NCBI GenBank assembly: GCA_031002005.1
Contig: JARYHS010009186.1
Coordinates: forward strand, 256,523,199-256,587,198
From: Vandiemenella viatica
Lineage: Eukaryota > Arthropoda > Insecta > Orthoptera > Morabidae
Length of the DNA: 64,000 bases
Reading direction: 5' to 3'
A program made the position numbers and the translations under genes. This document shows, piece by piece, positions 24,201-39,200 of this stretch; the stretch's first letter is position 1, and every line of letters begins with the position of its first letter. The notes below the pieces were generated by a model. It had not been told where the DNA came from. It was given only the letters and a program-made list of their open reading frames with translations, and did not search any database.

Positions 24201-27200
24201 ATAATTCTTATTTGGCGTTACTAGTATGTAACCTTAAAGCAATAACCAGATGATGCTAATTGTTGTAACTTGGTTTATTATTGTTGGTTAAATCTCAAAC
24301 GTAGGCTCTCATCAACCTCTGCCATGTTTTGCCACGTCTTTAGTTCCCAACATAAGGAATCAATTTTTATGAGCGTGCTGATAAATCGATAACACTGCGT
24401 TATTTTGTTTCAGGGAAAAACGAATTGATTATGCAAGTTTGGTTTGCGACAGCAGTCTTTTTTGGCGTAACCCTACGAACATATCAAGTGATGAAGTGAT
24501 TGACTTTATACTGGAGGTAGGCTTAATGTATTTGCCGTTACATATTTTAAGCATACTTGCAATCCATTTAAATAGTGGAAGGTCTTTTGACATGCGACAC
24601 TAACTCTATCACATGAGATTTTAACTACCGTATCGTGAAATAATTACCCGTTCTTAAGGGAAAACCTCTCCTTTAACATGATGAGGCACTGTCGTCCCAA
24701 AAGCCCAGACCAGAAAGTTTCCCGGCTGAATCTGTGGCAAACGAGATTGTCTCACATAGATCAATGGTTATCCCCTATAGAGATGCAGGTGGTAATCTTA
24801 ACTGGATGGAAAGACGTGGAGAGCGCTAAACAGCCTCGGTATCGTCCTTTCTAAATATGTCGTACCCTGATAGCACTGGGTCGTGTATTGGTCTAAAGTG
24901 TATCTTCTACAAACAGAGACTCATTGGCTTAGACAATGGGTGGCCAACCCAAATGATCATGCGGGCGATTTTTGAAATGCATCATAACTCCGCGGGCCGT
25001 ATATAAAATTATATAACCCCCTATTAGATTTGGTCACTTAAGAATGAAACATAGAACTTGTTATATTACATGTTCCAAGATGCGCGCATCATGAGTTCGC
25101 AGAATATACGTAATTTAGTTATTCTGCAAACTCATAACTGTAAACTCGTAAATAAAATCGGCAATATCTGTCATATATTCGCAAGAATATTATTTGAAAA
25201 TCAAAGTAAATTTTTTCTTATAATTTCTACAGCTAATTTTTTAGTATATGGATGAAAAAGTTATGTATTTTTTTCAATACATTGGTTTTCACTACTTGGC
25301 CATTATAAAATAATTATATTTTGTAAAAGTGTGATAAATCTCGCGGTCCGGAAAAATGTTCAAGGCGGGCCGCATGCTGCCCGCGGGTTGGCCACCCCTA
25401 ACTTGGACTGTAGTAAGAGTTTTAATTCTTTTTGCCAACCATAATCCCATTTATGTTCCATTGAAGTATGGGAGCCACCCCACCTATTTAGCCTCACTTG
25501 CCCTGGTTTGGGTGGGTCTTCGTTTGCTGCGTGCTGAGGAACAGGCTCGTCCACCAGAATTTCGACTTCTTCTAGCTCTGAAGAAGAAACAGACATTTCT
25601 GGCTCAGTAAAAAAAAGTCTATCATTTGTATGTTCTTTTTTTCCCCTTCGGTCTCCTCCCTTTCTTCTCCCTACCACTAAGTGGTCTGGGAGGAGACTTC
25701 ACAAAGTGCGTGGGGTCCGTCTGTTTAAACTCCCGACACCGTAGCCTCGTGACAGCTTTTCCGCTAGTAGCAGATATTGTTGCTAATACTGTCACTGCAG
25801 GTGGTAGTATCGGAACAGTGGATACTTTGGCAGCTACTGCTGCCGAAATGGTCCAAATCGCAGGTGTATTTGCTACTGACATCCAACACGCTGGCGGATG
25901 CATTTGAGGGGAACTTTAGACCCGTCGCGGAGCCAATAGACAGACGCCACTGCCAGAGAGTCAGGCAACACCTCCGTCGGTACCTTCGAGACAACGGCGA
26001 AGAAGAAGAGGGTGAAATCGACCCATTCACCGTCGAAGACCTATGGGAAGAGATCTCGAAGTTTCCCCCTGACAAGGCACTGGGACACGACGGCATCACG
26101 AACAGGGTACTGAAGAATCTACCAGCAGGTGCCATTGTGAGGCTGGTACAATTATTCAACAAGATCGCGAGGATCAAAGTGTACCCGGCAGCGTGGAAAA
26201 GAGTGGTGATCATCCCGATTCCTAAGCCTGGCAAAAACGCAGCTGACCCGCAGAACTATAGACCAGTCAGCCTCCTACCTAATCTCAACAAAGTTAGAGA
26301 GGCTGTTACTCAAGTAACCGCATGTGCACATCCGCGACGGAGGCATGATACCAGCAGAGCAGCACAGTTTCCGACCACGCACCAACTGCTGAGGGTCGTC
26401 GAGGAAGCAACCGCAGCGTTCAACGCACGGGACCACTGCGGCGTGGTCCTCCTCGACGTGGTGAAGGCCTTTGACTCCGTGTGGCACCAAGGGCTACTCT
26501 ACAAAATGGCCACACTTGGAGTTCCAGGACCATATCTCCGGTTATTGAAGAGCTACGTCCAGCAAAATACCTTCATGGTGAAAATAGGCGACGCTAAATC
26601 AACAACAGGACCCATCCGCGCCGGCGTATCTCAAGGCAGTGTGCTAGGTCCAGTGATCTACATGCTGTACACAGCGGATATTCTGATGGGGCAACAAACC
26701 AAGCTGGCATTATACGCCGACGACACGGCGATCTTCACTACATCCCGCTGCCGGATCCTCGTGGGACGCCGCCTCCTTGCAGTGCTGAAAGACATCGAGG
26801 AGTGGGCCACCAAGTGGAGAATTAAGATCAACGCATCGAAGAGCCAGGCCATCATGTTGACGCGGAGGCATAAGCCACTACGACCGATGCTGAGGCTCTT
26901 TGGGGAGAGAATCCCCTTGGTGGCCACGGCAAAGTATCTTGGGGTGACCCTAGATACAAAACTAACATGGAAGCCGCACTTCATAGACGTCGGACGCAGA
27001 GTTCTTCAACCACTGGGGCAACTTTATCCAGTGTTGAATTACAGTAGCACACTGCCACCCACATGCAGCCTCCAATTATATCAAGCACTGGTGCGCCCGA
27101 TTATGGAATATGCATCCCCTGTATGGGGATATGCCGCAAAAATGCATATTGAGAAGCTGCATAGAATGAAAAACAAGGCGCTGAAGAGAGCACTCCACCT

Positions 27201-30200
27201 GCCAATGAGATTCCCGACAGACATCCTCCACGAGACAGCGGGGATCCCGAGACTTCGGGATAGGTGTAAAAAAAATAGCAAGACATTTTTACCAAAAAAC
27301 TGAGGAGAGCGACAACTACTTTATTCGCTCTCTAGCGCACTACGACATACACGAGTGTACATGTAGAAGACCACTCCAGCTTCTGATGGAAGATAACGAG
27401 TGAGAAAACCACAAATACAGGGCAAAAGGAAAGCACTTACACGGTTAAATTAAATAAATATATACAAAAAAAAATTAAAAAAGGCTCAACAGAAATGAAA
27501 AATATAAAAGTAAAACAAGCACTTACACGGAAACAGCAAATAAAAGAAGGCAATGCCAAGACGGCAAGTACTTCTGACAAGAATCCCTTAACCTAAGGGA
27601 GATTGATAGAGCCTCTTGCATTGACATGAGCACGTTGTGCTCGTGCTTGCAATGGATGTCTGAGTAGCAAAACTTACTTTCCTGTCGGCGGTTGTAACCA
27701 TTTTGGAGAAGCTAGCAGAGAAGACAGGTGGAGCAAGGGCCCTAAACCGCTTCTTAGCCTCTCCATGCGGCATGTGGTTTTCAACTCCTGTATCTTTCGT
27801 TCTTCAAGGTACACGACACTCCCTGCCCAGGTTTGGTGTGTGAGTAGTTGATGCAGGCCTGTGGAAGTGAGAAACTGTTGCCCGGCTCATGTGCCCCATG
27901 TCATACTTACCACAGGTGGGTTTGCTCTTGAGGATGATGTCGTATGCCCAAACCTCTGGCACTGAAAACTGCGCATAGGATCCGGTACATACGGGTGTAT
28001 ATTTAAGTCAATATAACCTCCCTTGAAGGTCTTGGGCAATATCGGAATGTCAAGAGACGAAGGGGGCCATCTTCTTCAAACTGCCATTTACCCTTCGCCC
28101 ACACCTCAACCACACTATCTGCTTCCCATTCCTTGGTATTCAAGTCCATTATGTGACTACTCCTTTGCTTCTATTTAAGGACTTCTGGAGTTCGCAAATT
28201 ATAACAAACTGCCCAAGCTTCTCACTGTTAAGGAATTGGGAAGTCAGCCTACAGGTAGAAGTTTCCAGCAGCAGCATCCCGTTCCTCAGCTTTTTCACTG
28301 AATTAAGTGTGACTACGAGACCCTGTAAGCCCTTAGATATATAAAAGGGGGAAACCTTCTCGAAGGTCCCCTCATTTCTCTCTATTATTATAAAAGCATT
28401 GTCCAGGAAACAAGCTTTTCTGTGACAATCATCACTTTCCGAAAAGGTAGGCTTTCAGTGTGTGCCCTCTTCTTGTTTTTGTGGGTGATAGGAGACTCTT
28501 ATGGTCCACCAGAGCCAGAAGCCTATTACAACAGAGATGCGGCAGGTGTTCCTGATGATGTATGCTAGAAAGTGGCTTGCCTCTCCACCCATTCACCTCG
28601 TCAGCACATTACTCACCTTGAGGTTGTTGTTTTTTGTTTTTGTTTGTACCATTCTCGCATTCCAGGCAATGAAGCCAAGATCCCTGTCCTCGTAGACACA
28701 CAATGTACTACCGCCATGCCCTAAGGTGGTAGTTGAAGCATGTCAGGATTTTACAGTGTGGGCAATTTGCAGCTCGGGCACCACGGGTTTGCCGAACCCA
28801 TACCTGGCACTTGCATACGAGGCCCCTGTGAAAATATGGGAAGAGATTTGGGGTTAGGGAATAAATGGAAAAGAAGGAAGATTAGTGGGTGTTATCTTAA
28901 ATTAAGACCGGGCAGCTGTTGTGCCCAGTTTATACTGGTAAGCCAGTTCCCACCTTCAGAGTTGAGAGATGCTGCTTCTGCCTGAGAGGACTCTGATGGT
29001 ACAGACAGAGAAGAAGCAAGATATGAAATTGTTGGTCTTATGAATGATGGCATGACACTATAATGGGTGGTGATGGTTCTGAGTGAATGGTCTCAACTGC
29101 TGACTTAAAAATAATCTCCTAACATAGTGAGCTACCATGGTGAATGTGATGTACATCTGACAATACTGAATGCTTTGTCCTATCACATCCCAATCTCTCC
29201 ATCAGCATTGAAATGATGATGTGTTCCCTTGCACGATACTAACTCAGACAAATGCATAACCAGTTGATGGACTGGCTTCATCTGTGCATGTGTGAGTTTA
29301 AAAAAAAAAAAACATAATTATGCACACATGAAGTTAGATTATATTATCAAATCCATGACTGACTGACTAACCACTTATTTACCTGAATCATGTGTGAAAA
29401 ACCATCAATCTGATCTTTTATATTAAAATGTGACAATATACTCTTCAGTGGAAAATATTTTTGATATAAATGAAGATTGATTAGTTTGTATTAAATTTCA
29501 TTAGTTTTAATTTTTCACTAATTTTGCACTGATATTAATTCTTGGGAATTAACATAAAATGATCTTAAATAAACATGTATTTCTCTGTTTTTTCTCTGCC
29601 TACATTTAGCCCTTGTGTTTAATTCTTTCTGTTAGTTCGTAAATGATTTTTTTCTATCATTCTGAACACTTATTCATAACATGCTTTCTTTTTTGTGCAG
29701 GCATCTCATAGTACTGATGAAATAATGACAGGTTGTTCATGGAAGTCAAAACATATTAATTGTGGTGACCACTTTAATCCTGTCCTGACAGATGAAGGTC
29801 TCTGCTACACATTCAACAGTCTGAATAACAAGGATTTCTTTTCAGATAACATGTAAAATTCCAATTGCATTGTTATTATTTAAACACACCAACAATCTCC
29901 TTTAAAATTTAATGTTAATTTCACATTTCCTAGGTTTGAACTTATAAAGCCATCACCACAACACAATCGCACAGTAAAAGGTTGGACATTAGATGCTGGT
30001 TATTTTGACGAAGATCCAGAAAATTACCCACACCGTACAAGTTCTGCTGGTTTGGCATCTGGTCTTGCCGTGCTTCTAACAACAGATGAAGAGGACATTG
30101 ATGTTTTGTGTCACTGGCCTGTTCAAGGCTTCAAGGTAAAGAGAAAATTAAATTCAGATCACAGTGAAGTTGTGGGTTGCGGTTATTAATGTTTATTGGT

Positions 30201-33200
30201 GTGAGTTACTGACCGTGACTGTACAGATCCTGAATTTATAACAGGTGCCTTTCCTCAAAAGCAGACACCATCTCCTAAGAATAATTTAGTATACAAGTTT
30301 GATACAGTAAGAAGCAACAGTTATGAAAGATAATTTTTAAATAAATTTCACGAAGCAAAATCACTTTTCACCACATTTATTACTGTAAACACTTCAGAGT
30401 CTTTTGCTGGTATCAAAATATCTATATAGCATAACAGTTTAAACAAAATCAGCCTTTTATCTTTGTGAAGATGTCAGATATCTTCTGCAACATTCAAATA
30501 ATTAACAGCTTTTACTCGCTCATTAACTTTGTATAAGTAATCTCCCCCCCTTTATCCTGAGTTAAGCTTTGATAAATCTGGTGAATAAAATCTTCTGAAA
30601 GTTTATTTGAAGTCAAACTTCACTTTGAATAAGCTAATAGAATCACATGGTTCAGTCCATGAATATGGCTGCCAACTTCATCGCCTCACCTCACTCGCTC
30701 ACACTGCAGCACACACCAACACGAGACGCACTTGACCAGATCAAAATTAACACCCGCGCATGGAAACTACCGTCTTGATTCGATTTATAGTCTTCGCCCA
30801 AACCTGGTGACTTCAGGTATTAAAACCTTCCGGATTGTTCATGAATGTTCAAGGAGCTTGGAAACACACCATTTTCCAGTTAGAAATGATGCTAACCTCA
30901 TAGTCTATTGCTTAATACACACTATGCTGGCAATTACCTCTTACACCCATTTACCCACCTACTTTTTCCCAGTATGGATTTTAAATTCCATTAGCCTTTT
31001 TGATAACTTCTTCATCACTTGCCTTCATAATTTATTTCAATTCCTGATTCCGTTACCGGAAAAAAAAAATTTACACATCCTTAATCCTGAAATAGAGTTC
31101 TGCCTTGTACTCCTGGGAATATTTTACACTTCCATGCAACATTCTTAATTCTTCTGCTACTATCTTTCCACACCTCATCGCCACCATTCATTTTGTACAC
31201 TTCCAGCACTCCCTTTCAGTCTGCCAATGAATTCATTTCCTGCTTCTTTATCAAATTAGTTACTGATTGTGTTGTGCAATAATTTCCAGCGACAAATCTT
31301 GCATCCCTTCTTTGCACTCCCTCCAACTCGTGTATTCATTACCCGAAATGTGGGTCCCCTACTACACCACCATATTCAACCTATGGTCTGACCAAAGTTT
31401 TCCATCTGGTAAAATCCATCATCACCCTCTCCAATAAATAAAGGATTTTGTAATATTTTACTACTACCTGCCCAAAGTCTTCTGTCCAGTTGAGTTTATT
31501 GACAAATACTAAGCCAAGATATTTAAAAACAGAACAAATAATGCCACAGTCTTTTATAACCACATCAGAACTCTATTGTGGGACAACAAAGTGCAAACAT
31601 ACACAATTCAAAACCTGCTATATCCCCATACTGACTTATGCAATAGAGAGATGTACAGAAAATAGTAGACTTCAAGCCTACGAAATGAAGTTTATGCATA
31701 TCATGCTTCAGTGAACATGAAAAGACAAAGTAAGGAATGAAGTAAATCATGCAAAGCTGGTATAAACATCAGTATGCAAAATCCTCATCTTTAGTGAGGT
31801 TTTATGGACATGTACAAAAGATCAAGGAATAAAGAAAAGCAAAGGCCTAATTTAATATGAACATCAAAAGGAAAAGGCATGTGGGAAGACCCCAAAAGAA
31901 ATTGATAGACCAAATTAAGAAAGATTTGGAATACATAGGACCAGACTGACCAATTACTCATGAACATCAGGCATTCATGGACTTGAAGAAGTGGAGTGCA
32001 CTTGTGACTAACACCTGAGAGACTGGAGAATGATGATAATAATAATTATGATGATAATGATTTGCACATTATGTCATCACATAGCAATTCTTTCCCCACC
32101 TTATAATCAACCTTTAGTTTTTTTTTCTGTGTACTAATAAGCAGACTCTGCATTTATCTTTATCCCACATTGACCTGCCATTTACATTTTCATGTCATCC
32201 TGCAGCTGTTTACAGTCTTCTTACATTTTGGTCCTAATATATAACATTATGTCATCTACAATGTAACGTCTGTTTGTAAACCATTAATACAATCATTCAT
32301 TAGAATGATGAATAGCAATAGTCCAGAAACACTATCCTGCGGCACTCGCTTCCACTTCTTTTGAGCCTGCATTTCCTATCCTAACTGTTTAATTTCTACT
32401 TCTTAAGATTTCCCGTACCTAGCAAGTCACATTTTCATCAATTTTGATGGTTTTTATGAATCTCTAAGGATGTGAAGCATAATCACTGCACCTGCTTGAT
32501 TGGTGGATTACATGCTGGCAGGAGGCTACTTTAGTTGGTGAAGCTTAGTTGCTGCCATCTGTCTGCATAATTTGTAAGTTGTGTTCTGTATAATAGGAGT
32601 ATTTTTGTTTGTGAAATGTGTAGTTTATTTATGTGGTGGAAATTGTGGAAGATTCCATCATTCACCTTAAGCCACCTAAATGGCAGTGAGGACAGCCAGT
32701 CTGTAGGGTCCGGGACCCAAACCTGGTCCCCCTGCTCCAGTCCAGTGTGATTGTATGCTAATGTGCAAAGCCACACTGTAAGAGACACATACTAGGGGTA
32801 GCAAATAAACCAAATGGAAATATCGAAAATGAAGGTAAAAGAAATTACTGGGATGCACTCAGTAACTGAAATGATACACCAGCTGAGCTGGAAGTCATTG
32901 GATAGTAATAAGAGGCAATTAAAGAAAATTGTGGGCAATGTAAAAGGCATATTTGGGTTGGGGGAGGGTTAACAACAACTTGTGGAAGTAAAGAGTGACA
33001 TGGCCATAAATTATCATTCAAATAAGAGAAAGGGACAGATTTCCTTGTATCCTTATAAGTATAGGAGAAGGCACTGGTCAAATCAACTTAGGGATGTAAT
33101 GAATAATCTGCCTCAGGAATTTAAAATAAATATAATTAATAACTGTAGCTGTGGCAGGAATTTGCTTTATAATCCTAATGAAGTACCAGTCCTTCCACGA

Positions 33201-36200
33201 TGACAATTCATGGTCTGTTCATCCTCAGCAGGTAGCCTGTTTCTACATATGTACTCTTCAAATTCTGGTTATCACAAATCATCATATGCTGTATGATAAC
33301 ACATAGTTGAAACATTCAAGGAACTAATTGCCAAAATCAAAGTTTTCCTCCTGTTACATTGCTTAATCTGTTTTCATATGTGTTTTTACACCATTAGTTT
33401 TCTTTGTCTAAGAATTTGCAGCAGATATTAAAAAACATTAATTCAAGAAATGGTTTGTTCAAATGCAGTTTTATTTTGCATGAAAGGTATTTTGTTATTT
33501 TCAGATGCCAGTTATTATTTGTGGTAACTTGATTACAAAGATCCTCCAACTTTCAAGTATTACCTTTCCACCAATCAATGGGATTCGTTGGAAGACAGGA
33601 GGAGGGTGAAGAGGGTCATGGGAGTGTATAAGGCTTATACTGGTGATGAGGCATGGAAAGATATTGGTGTAAGAATTAAAAGTAATGCATTGAAGGGAAA
33701 AGATGACTATGACCACAAGCTGGCACTCGATTTCAGGCACAACGGTGTAGGAAGATTCTCTTTTTTGGTAAGGGTGTCAGAGATTGGAATAAGTTACCAA
33801 GAGAAATAATGAATAATTTACTAAAAACGTTGAAAGAATTTAAAGTTAAAATGTATAGAGGGAAAATGTAGGAGGGTGCAGGAAACGGGTTGATGGGTGT
33901 GTACGGAAATTGCCACCAGAGGGTGTGCTCCACTGCAATTTTAATTAAATGAAATTAAAATCAACATTTCTGTCTACAGATGTTCCTGCATAACCCAGTG
34001 GATTTTGCTAATGTGAAAACTCAGTTTTTCCGTATACCTGTCAACCGTGATGTTGTTATTAATGTGCAGCCAAATGTGATGATGACTTCAGAGTCACTAA
34101 AAATGTATGCCCCTGAAAGGAGACAATGTTATTTCTCATATGAAAGAACACTTTACTATTTCCGTTATTACACACAGGCAAACTGTGAATTTGAATGTCT
34201 TACCAATTATACCCTACAAAGATGTGGTTGCGTATTGTATTACATGCCAAGTAAGTATCAATTTTTTTTTTTTTAAAGTTATTTATTCTGTTAAACATAT
34301 TTATTTACTGCCAAAAACAGTGTATTATAGTTATTTTCACATTACATTCCGAATTCTACAAGATAATGTTATTTGAAATACAAATATAGTATAAAAGTAT
34401 CTGTATCTGACATAATAGTGCAATGATAGGAGAAGTAGAAAAGTGCAATATCCTGGATCCGAAACTTAATTCTGGAGTATCCATATAACAATATCTTGTT
34501 GGATATGAAATGTGGTTATGTGTTTGCAACTAGCTTTTATCCATTTCATTACAGTTGTACAGTATTTCACTTCTAAAATTAGTAGGATGTCAATGTGAAA
34601 ATTCTTACAGAATCAATATATAAATCCTATTAAAATAAGGAATATAATGTAATTGTAACCACAGTTTGATTAAAAAAAAGTCACCTATGTATTCATAATG
34701 ATTAAAAATATAAAAGTTATATTATACGAGAGGATGGGGAAAGATGATCATGACCATAAGCTGGCACTTGAATTCAGGCATAAGGCTGTAGGAAAATTTT
34801 CTTTCATAGGTTAATAAACAAGTGAAGTGATGAGCAATTTACCAGAAACACCAAAATATCAGTCAGAAATACATTAATAATCAATTGCTAATGGTGACAA
34901 TGAAAGTGCCGTTAGACATTTAAAATAAGAAAGAATAGGAAAAAGAATGCAGATGAAGACAGGAGGTGCAGACACACTGAGTTTAAAACCTTATTTAAGT
35001 CAATAGGATTAAGCCATTTGGAAAAAGGGGGAGGGGCAGGGTTGCACTCACCATGGCTTGTCGCTTGAGTAACTAGTGTAGTATATTTATTTTGCATGTT
35101 CAATCATGTTTTGATTTATCATCTGGAAATGTTATGTTTCTTTCAGGAAGTCCCTCTGTACCAATATGTAGCAGAAGCGGCATAAGATGTGCTGACAAAG
35201 CAGAAGGTAATAATATCATATTATCTGTAGATCAAAACGGTAGAGGTCTATAAATAGTTGCGGGGTGATCTGGACAGGATATCTAGTTGGGTTGGTAAAC
35301 ATGGGATGAAGATAATGCAAAGAAGAGTCAGCATATTAGATACACAAATAAAAAACTAAAGGTTGATTATGATTATAAGGTGGGAAAAGAATTGCTTGCT
35401 GAACACTTGAAATGTAAATATCTTGGCATTACATTTGATAACAAGCTTAACTGGGCAGGACACATTCGACAGGTGGTAGCAAAAGGTTTCAAAATACTGC
35501 ACTTGTTGGAGAGCGTGATGAGGGGATGTATGAAGGAAGTAAAGGAATTGGGTTACAAAACTTTGGTCAAACCATTGCTCGAATATGGTAGTGTAGTCTT
35601 TGGTCAAACCATTGCTCGAATATGGTAGTGTAGTAGGGGACCCACATTTTGCTAATCAAATACAGGAGTTGGAGAGGGTGCAAAAAAGGGCTGCTAGATT
35701 TGTTTCTGGAAATTACAACAGAATGCAATCAGTAACAGATATGATAAAAGAGCTGGAATGAGATTCATTGGAAGACAGGAGGAGGGTGAAGAGGGTCATG
35801 GGAGTCTATAAGGCATATGTATACTGGTGCTGAGGTACAAATTAAAAGCAATGCATGGAAGGGAAAAGATGACCATGACCACAAGTTAGCACTTGATTTC
35901 AGGCACAAGGGTGTAGAAAGATTACCTTTTTTAGGTAAGGTTGTCGGGGATTGGAATAAGTTACCAAGAGAAATGATGAACAATTTGAAAGAAGTTAACA
36001 TTTATAGGGGGTAACTGTAGGTGGGTGCAGAAAAGGGGGAAGATGAGTGGGTAAGGATATTGCCAATGGAGCATGTGCTCCATTGCAATTTAGTTAAATA
36101 TTATTTTTATTAAATTGAATTCCAAACTGGATAATGGAAACAAAGAAACTGCCGTGAGACACTGATAATAAGATAGAATAGTGAAAAAAGCACCCGTCAT

Positions 36201-39200
36201 TTATCACAGTTGAAGGCAGGAGGGCGAGACGAACACGTAAACACACAAAAACAAACTGCATAATATTTCGGCATTAGCCTTAATCATGTGAGAGGTGAGA
36301 CATATGGCAGGGAGAAAGATGTGGTCACATCCTCACCCGCCACATGAATGAAACAAAGGCAGAAGACGCACGGTGGTGGTAGAATTGTGGGGGTGGGGAT
36401 TTAAGGTTGACCAGCGATAAAAGTGAAACAAAATAATCTTGTGCAGCATAATTCATAAAGTTATTATTATAACTTTATTAAGGTCGGTTATAGGTAAAAA
36501 AAAAGAAAAGAAAAAAAAGGTGATGATATAAATATATATATATAAAATGAATAAATTAAATATACATATATAAGTAACTGACTGTAAAATGAAATTAAAG
36601 ATAGCAAGTGACAGGTTTAACATTGGTTTAGGCCCGGGGTGTGTCTGGTGTCAAGGATATGTTGGTAGGCTAGTTCCCATCTTTGGAGTTCTGAAGGGGT
36701 GGTGGTATTTGGAAAAACTCTAATAGCTCTAACTGTGAAACAGGTGTTGAGGTTGTTCGAATCATGTAAGATGGCATGAATTGCCACTGGATGGTCTGGG
36801 TTGGAAGTATAAACTGTTTGCCTGTGGCCATTCATCCTGTAGTATAGTTTTTGAATGGAGATACCAATGTAAGAGGCAGTGCAATGAAGGCAAGTGAGTT
36901 GGTAAATAAGGTGAGTGGTAGCACATCCAATTATAGGGAACGATTCGCCTGTGACTGGATTAGAGTACGTGGTGGTGGCAGCGTGCATACTGCATTGTAA
37001 CAGACCCCGGTTTAAAACATGCAGTATGCAACCTGTCACCACCACTTACTCTAATACTGTCACAGGCGAATCTTTCCTTATAATTGGATGTGCTACCACT
37101 CACCTTATTTACCAACTCACCTGCTTCCATTGCACTGCCTCTTACATTGGTATCACCACTCAACAACTATCCTACATGATGAATGGCCACAGGCAAACAA
37201 TTTATACTTCCAGACCATCCAGTGGCAATTCATGCCAACTTAAATGATTCGAACAACCTCAACACCTGTTTCACAGTTAGAGTTAATAGAGTGTTTTCCA
37301 AATACCACCTCACCTCTGCAGATGGGAACTAGCCTACCAATATATCCTTGACACCAGACACACCCTTGGCCTAAACCTACGTTAAACCTGTCACTTGCTA
37401 TCTTCTATTTCATTTTACAGTCAGTTACTTACATATGTACATTTCATTTATTCATTATATATATATTTCTATCACCACTTTTTTTTACCTATAACTGACC
37501 TTAATAAGATTATAATAACAACTTTATGAATTATGCTGCACAAAGATTATTTTGTTTCACTTTTATCGCTGGTCAACCTTAAACTCCCACCCCCGGCAAT
37601 TCTACCACCACCGCGCGTCTTCTGCCTTTATGTGGCGGGTGAGGATGTGACCACATCTTTTCCCCTGCCATATGTCTCGCCTCTCACATGATTAAGGCTA
37701 ATGCCGAAATATTATGCAGTTTGTTTGTTTTGTGTGTTTACATGTTCGTCTCGCCCTCCTGCCTTCATCTGTGGTGACGGGTGCCTTTTCCCCCTATCCA
37801 AACTAAAACTATTGTTTTATGAAGCAGAGTTGCAGTCATTAAGGGCACCACTATATATTTTACTTATGTCACTGCAACCAGAACTTATTTCATTTATTGA
37901 TACATTAATTTAATAATACTTCAATGAATGAAACCACAAATAAGTCATTTTAAAGAAACTAAATGTGATGAAAGTGCAAGGAAATTACTATCCAATTATT
38001 AATATAATCAGAATTAATAACTTCTGCAGTTGTTTTTAAATGCCAGCTGCTCATGAAATATTAATTATTATTTAATCTTCTCTTTCTTTTCCTCACTTTA
38101 GAGTCTTTTAATGAAAATTCTACATTTTCTGATTGCAACTGTTTGCCTGGATGTGTGGAAATTAAATACAACACTGAAATATCACAGTCTGAGATATCAT
38201 GGAGAAAATATAGTGAAGGATATCCAGAACTTGCTGATGACTTCGTTAAGTAAGTACATGCTTCTAAAAACCAATATATGTATATATATGACCACATTCA
38301 ACTTAGCCATATAAATAAAGTTGATTGATGCAAACTTAGTCATATACTTCAACTTCTATATTCATGAGTAAAGGTGTAGCCTGAAATATTGTCACCATTA
38401 TCCAAATACATACAATGTAATATGTGAAAGTGTAATATTAAGCATTAAGACATATTCATAGTTTTCTTCTGTTACAGTCAGACTTTCACAAGAACAGTAA
38501 TATACTTCAAAGACAACCAGTTTATTCCGAGTCATAGAAGTGAACTGTTTGGTTTCACTGACTTTATGGGTAACTATTTTTTATCATCAACTAATCATTA
38601 AGTAAAACTGACAATTCTAGTGATTTAGAATATTCATACAGGGTAAGAAACTATAAGTAACTTAAGTTGAAGGTGATGACACGAATGTAAACCCACAAAT
38701 GTTTAAATGATAATTACTGTTGAAGGCATAAATTGCCTAGTTTTAAGACTTAAAACAGGTAGGCTGAACCTGCTGTTTAACCTGATGGAGATTTTCTGCA
38801 AGGCCTATAAAATGACTCCATAGATTCCAAACATAAATAACTGTGGGAAGTGAATGCTGAACCTAATGTGATTAGGGTTCTGTATTATAAGGATTTAATA
38901 GATATTTTGCACGTACCAGGTCAGAACGTAGTCGTTTGGTTAAAAAATCAGCACCTGGCACGTTTTCAGATTAGCTGCACCCAGTTGCCAAACAAACTGG
39001 TAGTGCAATATTGTTGTAGGCACATGAAATGAACTCTCAAATCTGTGACAGAAACTCATACTGATGAAATGATACCACTTTGTATGATCACTCCACGATT
39101 GTTTATAAACCCCAACACTCCCGTGTGTCAGTTGACCCCACACATCTGCACACTTAGATTTGTAACTCCATCCTGCCGAGCCGTAGACAGGATTAGCTTT

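Noticed and set aside
25360..25903. Minus-strand frames of about 100 codons before the Jockey RT
   Set aside because: No recognisable domain; composition of unassigned repeat DNA.
28500..28990. Possible RNase H or second zinc-knuckle gag on the plus strand
   Set aside because: Only one short resemblance (HSRIPGNEAK) and broken frames; too weak to call.
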